Part shown: piece after piece, positions 1 through 8,310 of the stretch
Numbering within the stretch: the first letter of the stretch is position 1
How the letters are laid out: every line of letters begins with the position of its first letter
DNA from: an uncultured Pseudomonas sp.
Lineage (GTDB): Bacteria > Pseudomonadota > Gammaproteobacteria > Pseudomonadales > Pseudomonadaceae
Length of the DNA stretch: 64,000 nucleotides
NCBI RefSeq assembly: GCF_946886105.1
Contig: NZ_CAMPHV010000001.1
Location: 62,001-126,000 of the forward strand
Direction of reading: 5' to 3'
Translations under genes and position numbers: made by a program
Notes under the pieces: model-generated
Seen by the model: the letters and a program-made list of their open reading frames with translations, nothing else
Told to the model about the DNA's origin: nothing
The model's database searches: none

Positions 1-1
1 C

Positions 2-1510
2 GTGCTGGCGATGCTTAAGGGCATGCCCGCCGAAGTCATTTGCGAGCACCCGATTTTCCAGATTTTCTATGCCTGGCAATTGGCCTTCGAGCAGAAATAC
101 GCCGAATCCGAGGCCTTGATCGAAGAGGTGAGCGGCCGCTTGCTGCAGGGCCATGGCGATAACTTGCACCATGGACTGGTGGAGCTGCTGGCCGCCGCGC
201 AAGTGCTCAAGGCATTGGTGCTGCTGTATCAGGATAAGCTCGACAGTTGCCTCAAGGTGGCCTGCCAGTGGTTGAGCCTGGTGCCGGAAAACCAGCCGGT
301 ATTTCGCGCCAGCCTGTCCTGCATACAGGCCGCCGCCTATGCCTCCCAGGGCGAGTATGGCGAGGCCAAGCGGTCGATCAGCGTGGTGCGCGGGTGCTTG
401 CGCCAGACCGAAAGCACCTACCTGCATGTAGTGGCCAGCCTGATCGAAACCTTGATCTGCAAGGAGTCGGGCGCATTGGAACGCGGCCGCGCACTTGCCG
501 AGCGCGCGCGAGGCCGGGTCGAGCAGTTGTTCGGGCGGCGTAGCCGGGTGGGTGGGCCCCTGGCCTTGGCTTATGCGGACTTGTTATACGAGCAGGACCG
601 TCATGCAGCGATCCTCGCCGAGTTGCCCTTGGCGACCACTTGGCGCGACGTCGCCACGCCTGTGGAGCTGATCAGTCGCGGCAAGCTGGTGTTGGCGCGT
701 GCGCGCTTTTTTGCCGGCGAGGCCGAGCAGGCCCTGGCCGATCTCGACGAGTGGCTGGAAACCCTGCACGGGCCAGGATATGAGCGGGTTTACGCCCTGG
801 GCATGTGTTGCAAGGTACAGTTTCTGTTGTGGTTGCAGCGGCCAAACGAAGCGGAGCGCATCTGCCTGCAATTGCAGCGTCATCTGCCCGTGCAGAGTTC
901 GGGCGGTTACGGCGATGCCAGCACGGCCATGGCGCTGGCGCAGGCGCGCCTGGCATTGAGCGAGCGGTTGGCGGCCAAAGCCCAGGCGGTACTGGAGGCG
1001 TGTTTGACGCAACAGACCGCCGCGCACCAGCGCGACAGACGCTTCAGGCTCAACTTGTTGCTGGCGGTGGCGTACTGGCGTAAAGGCAATCGCGACAAGG
1101 CTTTTGCCTTGCTCGCGCCAACCCTGGAGGACGCCTGGCTAAGCGGCTATCGCCGGATGTTCCTCGACGATGCCTTGTGGCTGTTGCCGCTCATGGAGGC
1201 TTGGATCGCCGCCGAGGCAAAACCGGCGCCGGTCTGGCAGGGCCTGCTCGCGCAATTGCGCGAACAATGCAGCCGGCTTGCAGTCGACCCCGACAGCTTC
1301 GATGAAAATCAGGATATCAGCCACCGTGAGCGGGAGATCCTGCGTTTCGTCGCGGCGGGGCTTTCCAATCGCGATATCGCGCAAACCGTGCACCTGTCCG
1401 AGGCGACGATCAAATGGCACCTGCATAACCTGTTCGCCAAGCTGGGCGTGCGCAGCCGCACGCAGGCGGTGATCAAGGGCAAAGGGTTGGGGGTGTTGAG
1501 CGAGGCCTGA
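2..1510 (+). CDS. LuxR-family (MalT/LAL-type) transcriptional regulator, C-terminal part
   Basis: The reading frame is open to the left window edge, so the N-terminus (in this family usually an ATP-binding STAND domain) lies outside. The visible 502 residues are mostly alpha-helical, Leu/Ala-rich and TPR-like. They end in a LuxR-type helix-turn-helix at about residues 437-490, starting ISHREREILRFVAAGLSNRD and containing SEATIKWHLHNLFAKLGV. That arrangement is typical of large MalT-like regulators, where the helical repeats sense an effector and the C-terminal HTH binds DNA. The regulated genes cannot be told from this fragment. The next genes converge on it and are not in its operon. Confidence 0.85.
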   Translation: MLAMLKGMPAEVICEHPIFQIFYAWQLAFEQKYAESEALIEEVSGRLLQGHGDNLHHGLVELLAAAQVLKALVLLYQDKLDSCLKVACQWLSLVPENQPVFRASLSCIQAAAYASQGEYGEAKRSISVVRGCLRQTESTYLHVVASLIETLICKESGALERGRALAERARGRVEQLFGRRSRVGGPLALAYADLLYEQDRHAAILAELPLATTWRDVATPVELISRGKLVLARARFFAGEAEQALADLDEWLETLHGPGYERVYALGMCCKVQFLLWLQRPNEAERICLQLQRHLPVQSSGGYGDASTAMALAQARLALSERLAAKAQAVLEACLTQQTAAHQRDRRFRLNLLLAVAYWRKGNRDKAFALLAPTLEDAWLSGYRRMFLDDALWLLPLMEAWIAAEAKPAPVWQGLLAQLREQCSRLAVDPDSFDENQDISHREREILRFVAAGLSNRDIAQTVHLSEATIKWHLHNLFAKLGVRSRTQAVIKGKGLGVLSEA

Positions 1511-1598
1511 CAAGGTTGTCGGATGGTCGGGTGGGAGGCCGGGTGTATCTGACTAATCGCGCCACAATCCGGCAATTGGGAAGGACCGATCAGCGCTT

Positions 1599-1683
1599 GG
1601 TGGGTTACGCGGTGCGCAAACTCTGCGGTTGCTTGTAGAAATCTACTCTGCGCCGCTAACCTGCACGGCCCGACCCACCCTAC
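1599..1683. repeat. Possible dispersed palindromic intergenic repeat
   Basis: The gap after the regulator starts with GGTGGGTTACGCGG and ends with GACCCACCCTAC, so its ends are imperfectly inverted. Similar GTAGGGTGG/GTAGGGCGGG-type ends occur near 27.05 and 46.19 kb in this window. This suggests a family of small extragenic palindromes. Apart from it and the terminator that follows, I see no gene in this gap. Confidence 0.35.
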
Positions 1684-1701
1684 AAAAGCTACGCATAACC
1701 A

Positions 1702-1740
1702 ACGAAAAACGCCGCTCACCTGGTATAGGTGAGCGGCGTT
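1702..1740 (-). terminator. Intrinsic terminator of the ATP-grasp operon
   Basis: A perfect 14-bp stem (1708-1721 with 1727-1740) has a 5-base loop. Read on the minus strand it is followed by GTTTTTCGTT. It lies 23 bases past the end of the ATP-grasp gene. Confidence 0.85.
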
Positions 1741-1762
1741 GTGGCCTCGCGGTGCGAGCTTG

Positions 1763-2749
1763 TCAGATCTCGGCCATGGGCACATGGCCGAACAACTCTT
1801 GCGAAAAGCGCATGCGCTCTTCCGCGGTTTCCTCCAGGCCTTTCTTCTTCAGTTCGGCCAAGTGCGCCTCCACCGCGTGGGCGCGATGGGTCAAGCCGCA
1901 ATCGTTGGCGATCTGGATATTCAGGCCGGGGCGGGCGTTCAACTCGAGGATCATCGGGCCCTTGTCCTGATCGAGCACCATGTCCACGCCGATATAGCCG
2001 AGGCCGCACAATTCATAGCAGCCGGCGGCCAGCTTCATGAAGCCGTCCCAGTTGGGCAGCTGCACGCCGTCGACCGCGTTGGTGGTGTCGGGGTGCTTGC
2101 TGATTTTGTTGTTCAGCCAGGTGCCGCGTAGCGTCACGCCGGTGGCCAAGTCCACACCGACACCGATAGCGCCCTGGTGCAGGTTGGCCTTGCCGCCGGA
2201 TTGGCGCGTCGGTAGACGCAGCATGGCCATCACCGGGTAACCCATGAGCACGATGATGCGGATATCCGGCACGCCCTCGTAGCTGATGCTCTTGAAGATC
2301 TGGTCCGGGGTGACGCGGTATTCGATCAGCGCACGGTCGCGGTGCCCGCCCAGGGAGTAGAGCCCGGTGAGGATGCTGGAAATCTGGTGCTCGATTTCCT
2401 CGTGGCTGATGATCTTGCCGGAGACGGTTTTGTATTTGTCTTCGAAGCGATCCGCAATCACCAGAATGCCGTCGCCGCCGGCGCCCTGCGCCGGCTTGAC
2501 CACGAAGTCCGGGCGGTCACCGATGATCTCCCGCAGCTTGTCGATACCTTTTTCGGTCTCGATTATCCCGTACAGCTCCGGCACATCGATGCCGGCTTGG
2601 ATGGCGCGTTCTTTGGTGATGATCTTATCGTCGACGATCGGGTACAGGTGCCGTTTGTTGTACTTCAGCACATAGTCCGCGTTGCGCCGGTTGATGCCCA
2701 TGATGCCTTTGGCTTCGAGGGCTTTCCACGTGTTCCAGAGACCTAGCAT
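1763..2749 (-). CDS. RimK-like ATP-grasp protein (alpha-L-glutamate ligase-like)
   Basis: This 328-residue protein has ATP-grasp hallmarks: the lysine and glycine-rich loop KPAQGAGGDGI in the middle and the metal-binding ELNARPGLNIQ near the C-terminus. Such enzymes join a carboxylate to an amine through an acyl-phosphate, and the closest family I recognise is the RimK-related 'alpha-L-glutamate ligase-like' group. It starts 3 bases after the stop of the 7TM gene, so the two are translationally coupled. The three-gene set (protease, 7TM transglutaminase-like, ATP-grasp) is a recurrent neighbourhood thought to make or trim peptide tags; the substrate is not known to me. From memory it corresponds to PA1768. 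Confidence 0.85.
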   Translation of the reverse strand: MLGLWNTWKALEAKGIMGINRRNADYVLKYNKRHLYPIVDDKIITKERAIQAGIDVPELYGIIETEKGIDKLREIIGDRPDFVVKPAQGAGGDGILVIADRFEDKYKTVSGKIISHEEIEHQISSILTGLYSLGGHRDRALIEYRVTPDQIFKSISYEGVPDIRIIVLMGYPVMAMLRLPTRQSGGKANLHQGAIGVGVDLATGVTLRGTWLNNKISKHPDTTNAVDGVQLPNWDGFMKLAAGCYELCGLGYIGVDMVLDQDKGPMILELNARPGLNIQIANDCGLTHRAHAVEAHLAELKKKGLEETAEERMRFSQELFGHVPMAEI

Positions 2750-2752
2750 GGC

Positions 2753-4279
2753 TCAATCCTTCAGGAAGGCTTTGAAGCGGAAGAGTTCGGTCAGACGGTA
2801 GCCGCGATAGCGACCCATCGCCAACATGAAGCCCACCAGGATCATCAGCACTGCGGGGAAGGTGAACACGAAGTAGACCAATTGCGGCACGCTCATCAGC
2901 AGGTGCGCCAAAGTGGCGGCCACCAGGGTACCAACCGCGACTTTGAAGGCATGGCCGCCGCCGCGTTCTTCCCAGGTGATCGACAGGCGCTCGATGGTCA
3001 TGGTCAGAATCACCATCGGGAACAGGGCGACAGACAGGCCGCGTTCGAGGCCCAGTTTGTGGCTGAACAGGCTGATCACCGCGATCAGCACCACCACGAA
3101 CGTCAGCACCACCGATAGCCTCGGCAGCATCTGCAACTTCAGGTGTTCGAGGTAGGAGCGCAGCGACAGGCCCAGCGTGGTGATCACGGTGAACAGGATG
3201 ATACCGAAGCCCAGTTGGGTTTCGCGGAACGCCAGTGCGATCAGCACCGGGGTGAAGGTGCCTAGGGTCTGCAGGCCGCCGAGGTTGCGCAGGATCAGAA
3301 TCACCAGCACGCCGATCGGGATCATCACCATGATCATGAAGGTCTGCTGGGTTTGCAGCGGCAGGCCGTACAGCGAATATTCGAGGAAGCCGGCGTCGGT
3401 GTTCTCGTCGGTCAGCTTGGCCAAGCGAATGGCGTTCATCTCGCTGTTGTTCAGGCTGAAGCTGACTTTCGCCTGCTTGCCGCCTTCCAGGTCGATCAGG
3501 TCGGCATCGCCGAGCCACCAGACCAGGCGATCGGCCGGCAAGCCTTGTTCGCCGGTCTCGGGGTTGAAATACAGCCATTTCTCGCCGTTGAAGCTGCGCA
3601 GCCAGAGTTCCGGGCTTTGCTGGATGTCGGCGGCCAAACGTATGGTGTGCAGGCGCTCCATCGGTACGTGGGCGATGGACAGCAGCAGCTCGATGGCTTT
3701 GGCCTTGTTGGCGGTCGAGGCGTCGCCGGCAAGCAGCAGCTTGACGTTGTCGTCGTTGCTGTTATTGACCCGCTTGATGGTCTCGCTGATAAAGGTTTCG
3801 ACGTCCGCCGAATGCTGGCGAATCGGGGCGAGCAGGGCGTCGGCGGCGATTTTTTCGGCGCCTTCGACCGGGATGCTGTCGCGGAAGATCGGCCCCTTGG
3901 CTTTGGCCTGTTCGCCGCTGTAGCGCTTGGTCAGCACCAGGCGGTAATACAGGGTTTGCTTGCCGCTGGCGCGGCGCGCCGACCAGGTGACTTTGCGGTT
4001 GCCGTCGTTGCGGTTGATGCTCACCCCGTAGTTATTCGAGATGAAGCTCTCGTTGAGGCTGACGTAATCCTGGTTCAGCGGCGGCACGAACATCTGCAGC
4101 TTGACCGGCTCGCGCGGGCTGGCTTGGAACTCGACTCTGGCATCGATATTCCACAGGTCGTCGGTTTCGTCCTCGGTCAACGGGATGCCGAGAATAAAGA
4201 TTTGATAGGCCGTAATCAGAATGCCCAGGCTCACCAATAGCGTGATCAGGACTTTCAGATGCAGGTTAAGAGAGCGCAT
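2753..4279 (-). CDS. Inactive transglutaminase-like protein fused to a 7TM domain
   Basis: The 508-residue protein begins with one membrane segment (about residues 8-30). A roughly 270-residue extracytoplasmic region follows that matches the 'inactive transglutaminase fused to 7TM' family in layout. From about residue 315 there is a bundle of seven hydrophobic segments, starting TFMIMVMIPIGVLVILILRN. I do not see a Cys-His-Asp triad in the soluble part; its sequence has no cysteine. The 5-base gap to the protease gene upstream and the 3-base gap to the ligase gene downstream mark one operon. A role as membrane receptor or scaffold for the ligase/protease pair is inference. Confidence 0.85.
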   Translation of the reverse strand: MRSLNLHLKVLITLLVSLGILITAYQIFILGIPLTEDETDDLWNIDARVEFQASPREPVKLQMFVPPLNQDYVSLNESFISNNYGVSINRNDGNRKVTWSARRASGKQTLYYRLVLTKRYSGEQAKAKGPIFRDSIPVEGAEKIAADALLAPIRQHSADVETFISETIKRVNNSNDDNVKLLLAGDASTANKAKAIELLLSIAHVPMERLHTIRLAADIQQSPELWLRSFNGEKWLYFNPETGEQGLPADRLVWWLGDADLIDLEGGKQAKVSFSLNNSEMNAIRLAKLTDENTDAGFLEYSLYGLPLQTQQTFMIMVMIPIGVLVILILRNLGGLQTLGTFTPVLIALAFRETQLGFGIILFTVITTLGLSLRSYLEHLKLQMLPRLSVVLTFVVVLIAVISLFSHKLGLERGLSVALFPMVILTMTIERLSITWEERGGGHAFKVAVGTLVAATLAHLLMSVPQLVYFVFTFPAVLMILVGFMLAMGRYRGYRLTELFRFKAFLKD

Positions 4280-4284
4280 GGGAA

Positions 4285-4821
4285 TTACTCGCCAGGGTTT
4301 GCGTCAGGGGTACAGGCAGGTTTCCCTGCTGCGTATTTGAGACTCGGGTCGACCATTGCATTGAAGCGTCTCAAGGCTTCGGAACCAATCAACAGTGGGT
4401 ATAGAAACGCACTGCGGTCGGTCAAATTCACTTCGATGGTGCGCAGGGATTGGCCCATGCAGATATCCATCTCGACCACGGGCCGCGCGGTGTAGGTCTT
4501 CTCGGCTTTGGGGTCGTAATCGCCGGCACGGCGTTTGATTTTGCTGATGCGCGCCAGCGGCCGTTCGATAGGGTTGTTATGGGCATCGTCGATGGCCAGG
4601 TAAAAACGCACCCAGGGCTCGCCGTCGCGCTCGAAGCGCTCGATATCGCGGGCACTCAGGGAAGCGGTCTTGGCACCGGTGTCCAATTTTGCAGCCAATT
4701 GCAGATCCGGTTGGTGGATACGGGTGTACTCGTTGAGGCCATATACGGTCTTCTGCGCCCCGAGACCCAACCCGGGTGCAGCGAATAGGCATAGCGATAT
4801 GGCGAAGGGCTTTAGCGTCAT
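4285..4821 (-). CDS. Retropepsin-like aspartic protease ('ATP-dependent zinc protease' family, RimB-like)
   Basis: Starting at the ATG at 4821, which has AGGA just upstream, gives 178 residues with an N-terminal signal sequence (MTLKPFAISLCLFAAPG...). Right after it comes the aspartic-protease motif KLDTGAKTASLSA, where DTGA is the catalytic signature, and later the hydrophobic-Gly flap-like stretch FLYPLLIGSEALRRF. The family name 'ATP-dependent zinc protease' is historical; the fold is retropepsin-like. It is first in the operon with the 7TM protein and the ATP-grasp ligase and, given the signal peptide, should act in the periplasm. An in-frame ATG at 4959 exists but would bury the signal sequence. 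Confidence 0.82.
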   Translation of the reverse strand: MTLKPFAISLCLFAAPGLGLGAQKTVYGLNEYTRIHQPDLQLAAKLDTGAKTASLSARDIERFERDGEPWVRFYLAIDDAHNNPIERPLARISKIKRRAGDYDPKAEKTYTARPVVEMDICMGQSLRTIEVNLTDRSAFLYPLLIGSEALRRFNAMVDPSLKYAAGKPACTPDANPGE

Positions 4822-5268
4822 AAGTCCTGGTGGAAGGTATCGCATTAATCGGATCGGAGAGATCGGCGCGCAACCGGATTGCCGTGAACGCCTGACTGGA
4901 AGTCTAGCCAGGCACGGCAGAAAAGCTCGCCCAGGCTCGAGCGGGCAGCATTCTATCACGGCGTTTTTACTGTCGCGACAGAGGCATAGCCCTGTTTGTG
5001 CAGGTGAAATCCGCGTGGCGGCGCTTTCTGGCCGTCCATATCCGCCGACAATGCAGATGGCTTATCGAGGCAGGCGTTTGCCAGCGTCGATGGCGAGCGC
5101 AGGGGGCCATTGCCCGCCAATTGACCGCGACCGTTCGGCGGGGTTCGATTCCGCGGCTACAAGCACCGGATTCGAGCCGATCGCTCAGGTTCCGTGGCGC
5201 GGATGCGAACGGTCGCAGCGGCGGCTGTAGTCGAGCGTCTACCGGTGCCGCTGGCGCCATCGTATGGC
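4822..5268. other. Intergenic region upstream of the protease operon
   Basis: These 447 bases lie between the start of the leftward protease operon and the end of the leftward desaturase gene. They must hold the protease promoter. I see no convincing gene. A GGTTCGATTCC tRNA T-loop-like string near 5139-5149 has no matching cloverleaf around it. Confidence 0.6.
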
Positions 5269-6444
5269 TCAGCCATGCGAGCCCTGTTGCTGGTGGAATT
5301 CGCGGAACGAGATCATGCGCTTGCTCTCGGCGTCCCATAGTTTGAGCCGCAGGCAGCGGTGGATGTCCCGTGGATGGAGCGAGGTGGTGATGGGCGAACG
5401 CAATGCGGGGATGGCCTGCATTGCCTCGGGTAGTCGGTAAAACGGAATCCCCGAATTGGCGTGATGCACATGGTGGTAGCCAATATTCGCGGTGAACCAG
5501 GCCATTATCGGCCCAGTACGCATGTAGCTCGACGAATAAGCGGCGGTCTCCATGTAATCCCATTCGTCCCCGGCCGGATAGCGGACGCCAGGGAAGTTGT
5601 GCTGGCAGTAGAACATATAGGTGCCCAGCGCCGAGCCGACCAGACTCGGTATCAGTAGCGAAAACAGCAGCACGTCGGGGGCGTACACGGCCAGTGCAAC
5701 CGCAGCTGCCAGGTTCAGTACCAATGCCAGCAGGGCCCATGGGCGGTGGCGCGGCTGGGTGATCAACGATACCAGGCAAATGCTGAACACGAAGATGGTC
5801 TGCGACCCCAGCAGGATCATCAGTGGATGGCGCGCAATCCGGTAACGCAGGCGTTTCCATTTACCAGCCCGGGCGTACTCCCGGGTCGAGATCAGCGGAA
5901 AGGTTCCCAGATCGGTGTGGGTCGACAGCAAAGGCAGGCGTCTGTGCTCGGCGCCAACGTATTGGCAGCTGTGGCCATGGTGATAGTCGTGCGATTGCTT
6001 CCACAGCGTCGGCGGAGCCAGCAGCAGGATACCGAAGCCTTTGAAGAACAGATCGGCGAAGGTCGATCCACGTAGGATCGCTCCATGCATATAGTCGTGG
6101 TAGAGCACGAACATGCGCACCAGCGCCAATCCCAGCAGCAGGCTGAACATCAGGCGCAGCGGCCACCACCAGGGCATTGCCGCACCGACCGCGAATACCG
6201 CCACCACTGCCAGGGTTGAGCAGAAATGCCACCAACTGAGGCGGCGGTTTTCACGGGTGAAAGGCAGCGTTTGCCGAATCAGCTCCTTGCCGAATCGGCT
6301 CAACTCCTCGGGACTCATGCCGTCGGTTGGCCAGGGTTCTTTGCTGTCGCCGCGCGGGTGAGCCACGGAGGGCGTTGCGCTAACCCCTTCAGCGCGCGGT
6401 CTTGGTGGCGTATGGGTACGGCGGGTTTTCACCTCGACGCTCAT
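5269..6444 (-). CDS. Membrane fatty acid desaturase (accessory cluster)
   Basis: The 391-residue integral membrane protein carries the three histidine boxes of the di-iron desaturase family: HDYMH (116-120), HDYHH (152-156) and HHVHH (324-328), set between paired hydrophobic segments. Such enzymes insert a double bond (sometimes a triple bond) into an acyl chain using O2 and electrons from a ferredoxin or cytochrome b5-like donor. The ATG at 6444 has GAGGAG 7 bases upstream. It follows the amidase gene by 14 bases on the same strand, so the two probably share a transcript. That transcript diverges from the fatty acyl-AMP ligase set, making it a likely third desaturase for the same product. 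The first 40 residues are polar and Pro-rich. Confidence 0.88.
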   Translation of the reverse strand: MSVEVKTRRTHTPPRPRAEGVSATPSVAHPRGDSKEPWPTDGMSPEELSRFGKELIRQTLPFTRENRRLSWWHFCSTLAVVAVFAVGAAMPWWWPLRLMFSLLLGLALVRMFVLYHDYMHGAILRGSTFADLFFKGFGILLLAPPTLWKQSHDYHHGHSCQYVGAEHRRLPLLSTHTDLGTFPLISTREYARAGKWKRLRYRIARHPLMILLGSQTIFVFSICLVSLITQPRHRPWALLALVLNLAAAVALAVYAPDVLLFSLLIPSLVGSALGTYMFYCQHNFPGVRYPAGDEWDYMETAAYSSSYMRTGPIMAWFTANIGYHHVHHANSGIPFYRLPEAMQAIPALRSPITTSLHPRDIHRCLRLKLWDAESKRMISFREFHQQQGSHG

Positions 6445-6458
6445 TCGATACTCCTCGC

Positions 6459-7928
6459 TCAGCCGGCAACGGCCTCGACCGGCGCCGTGTGAATGAACAG
6501 CTCCGGGCGCTTATCTTTCCAGGGGCTGGCCTGTTCCAACTGCCCGGCGAGCCTGAACAGCAGCGCCTCTTCGCCGAATGCCGCACTGAGCATCAAGCCG
6601 ATCGGCAATCCTTCGGCATTCCAGTGCAGCGGGAGTGAGATCGCCGGTTGCCCGGATGCGTTATGGAGCGCGGTAAACGGGCTGTAATCCACGATGGGCG
6701 CGTAGGCTTTCTGCAGATCCTGCTCCTGAACGTCGACGATGCCATTGCGAATCGGTGGAGTCGCCAGCGTGGGAGTGAGCCAGCAGTCATAGCGCTGATG
6801 GAAGCGCGCCATCTCGCGCCCCGTCTGCTGCAGAACGAATTCCGACAACTGAAACTCGACCGCGCTGACCGCCAGCCCGCGTTCTCGAACCGCTTGCGTG
6901 AGGCCTTCGAGTTCGCCCGCTTGGGGTGGCCGACCCAACTGCATGCTCATCAGTTCCACGGCAAAGGCAATGCCGGCGAACCACAGGGTGGTGAAGGCGC
7001 CGACAAAGCTTTCCTGCTCGATCTGCGGTTGTGCTTCCTCAACCGTATGGCCGAGCGATTCGAGCAGTTTTGCGGTTTCCTCCACCGCCGCTATGCAGTC
7101 GCGATGCAGTGGCCGGCCCGCCGGGTCGACCCTGGAAAAGGCGATGCGTAACGAGCCTGGGTGCCGTGTCACTTCGGCAAGAAAGGAGCCGCTTACCGGT
7201 GGCGCGCGGTAGGGGTCGCCGGGCACCATACCCTGGGTCGCATCGAGCAGGGCGGCGCTGTCGCGCACGGTCCGGGTCAGCGCATGTTCGTCGAGCAGGC
7301 CTCCCAGCAGGTCACCGAAGTCCGGCGCCAGCGAGTTGCGTGCGCGAGTCGGTTTCAAACCGACCAGGCCGCAGCAGGAGGCGGGAATGCGGATGGAACC
7401 GCCGCCATCGTTGCCGTGCGCCGCCGGCACCATCCCGGTCGCCACCGCCGCTGCCGCCCCTCCGCTCGAACCGCCGGTGGAATAGTCGAGGTTCCAGGGA
7501 TTGCGCACCGGCCCATAGTAGGCCGATTCGGATGTCGGCAGGATGCCGAATTCAGGGGTATTCGATTTGCCGATGAAATTCAGCCCGGCTTTGCGCAAGC
7601 GGCTTACCAATTCGCAATCCTGCGGCATTACGCGGTCGCGGAGCATGCGCGAGGACAGCGTGGAGGGCAGCCCTTGGCAATCGCCGAGGATGTCTTTCAG
7701 CAGAAACGGCACGCCATGCAACGGGCCCGTAGGCGCGGCGCCGTCCTGCCGGGCCGCCAGCGCCCTGGCCATGTCGTAGGCCTTGTACACCACGGCGTTG
7801 ACCGCGGGATTGAAGGCTTCGATACGGCGTATGGCTTCTTCGGTCAGTTCCGAAGGCAGTACTTCCTTATTGCGCACCAATTCGGCAAGGCCGACAGCGT
7901 CGAACGTTGGATATTCGCTAAAAGACAT
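6459..7928 (-). CDS. Amidase signature family hydrolase
   Basis: Starting at ATG 7928, with GGAG 5 bases upstream, the protein has 489 residues. The amidase-signature Ser-cisSer-Lys triad is complete: Lys78 in [10 protein letters not shown], Ser154 in [11 protein letters not shown] and Ser178 in [10 protein letters not shown], the same spacing as in GatA. It is an isolated amidase, not part of a gatCAB set, so it is more likely a fatty amide or aryl/alkyl amide hydrolase. It heads a two-gene leftward transcript with the desaturase and faces the fatty acyl-AMP ligase operon across a 380-base divergent region. A role in hydrolysing or recycling an N-acylated form of the cluster's product is inference. 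A GTG/TTG-type start further upstream is possible. Confidence 0.88.
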   Translation of the reverse strand: MSFSEYPTFDAVGLAELVRNKEVLPSELTEEAIRRIEAFNPAVNAVVYKAYDMARALAARQDGAAPTGPLHGVPFLLKDILGDCQGLPSTLSSRMLRDRVMPQDCELVSRLRKAGLNFIGKSNTPEFGILPTSESAYYGPVRNPWNLDYSTGGSSGGAAAAVATGMVPAAHGNDGGGSIRIPASCCGLVGLKPTRARNSLAPDFGDLLGGLLDEHALTRTVRDSAALLDATQGMVPGDPYRAPPVSGSFLAEVTRHPGSLRIAFSRVDPAGRPLHRDCIAAVEETAKLLESLGHTVEEAQPQIEQESFVGAFTTLWFAGIAFAVELMSMQLGRPPQAGELEGLTQAVRERGLAVSAVEFQLSEFVLQQTGREMARFHQRYDCWLTPTLATPPIRNGIVDVQEQDLQKAYAPIVDYSPFTALHNASGQPAISLPLHWNAEGLPIGLMLSAAFGEEALLFRLAGQLEQASPWKDKRPELFIHTAPVEAVAG

Positions 7929-8310
7929 GCCATCTCCGATTCGTCTGCGAGATGTCGACGCGGCCACATAACTGATCGATAAGCACTTGTCGACAAAGGG
8001 GGGGCGGCTAACGTGCGAAGCGCTGGCGCAAAGATCGAAGTGTTCGATTCGTGGTCCGCGCTCCGCAGGAAGACAGCCGCTGAAAAGGCTTGAAAGCTGT
8101 CTAGCCCAGGACTTTCTTGGCGGGTCCGCTGCTAAAAGGCCATCAGGCCGCGACTTGAATATGCGTTAAGGGAGCATTGGGCGGGTATACGCTGTTTGGA
8201 GTATTCACTTCGAGTCGGTGCTCCCGGACGATGAGTTGCGGGACGCAGTGACGAGATGTCGCTGTCCCCAAGCAAGTCCCTACGTATGGCTATCTTGGAC
8301 GATAAAAAAA
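7929..8310. promoter_or_regulatory. Divergent promoter region between amidase and FAAL operons
   Basis: This 382-base gap separates the leftward amidase/desaturase transcript from the rightward ligase transcript, so both promoters should be here. GGAGTATT at 8198-8205 recurs at 11191-11198 in front of the acyl carrier protein gene. I cannot assign -35/-10 boxes with confidence. No further gene is seen; the reading frame open from 8218 is the upstream extension of the ligase. Confidence 0.5.

Noticed and set aside
2753..4279. Active transglutaminase.
   Set aside because: The soluble domain has no cysteine, so the catalytic triad is absent.
5130..5165. A GGTTCGATTCC string resembling a tRNA T-loop, as a possible tRNA remnant or attachment site.
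   Set aside because: No acceptor stem, anticodon arm or CCA end can be built around it. The match is a short string only.
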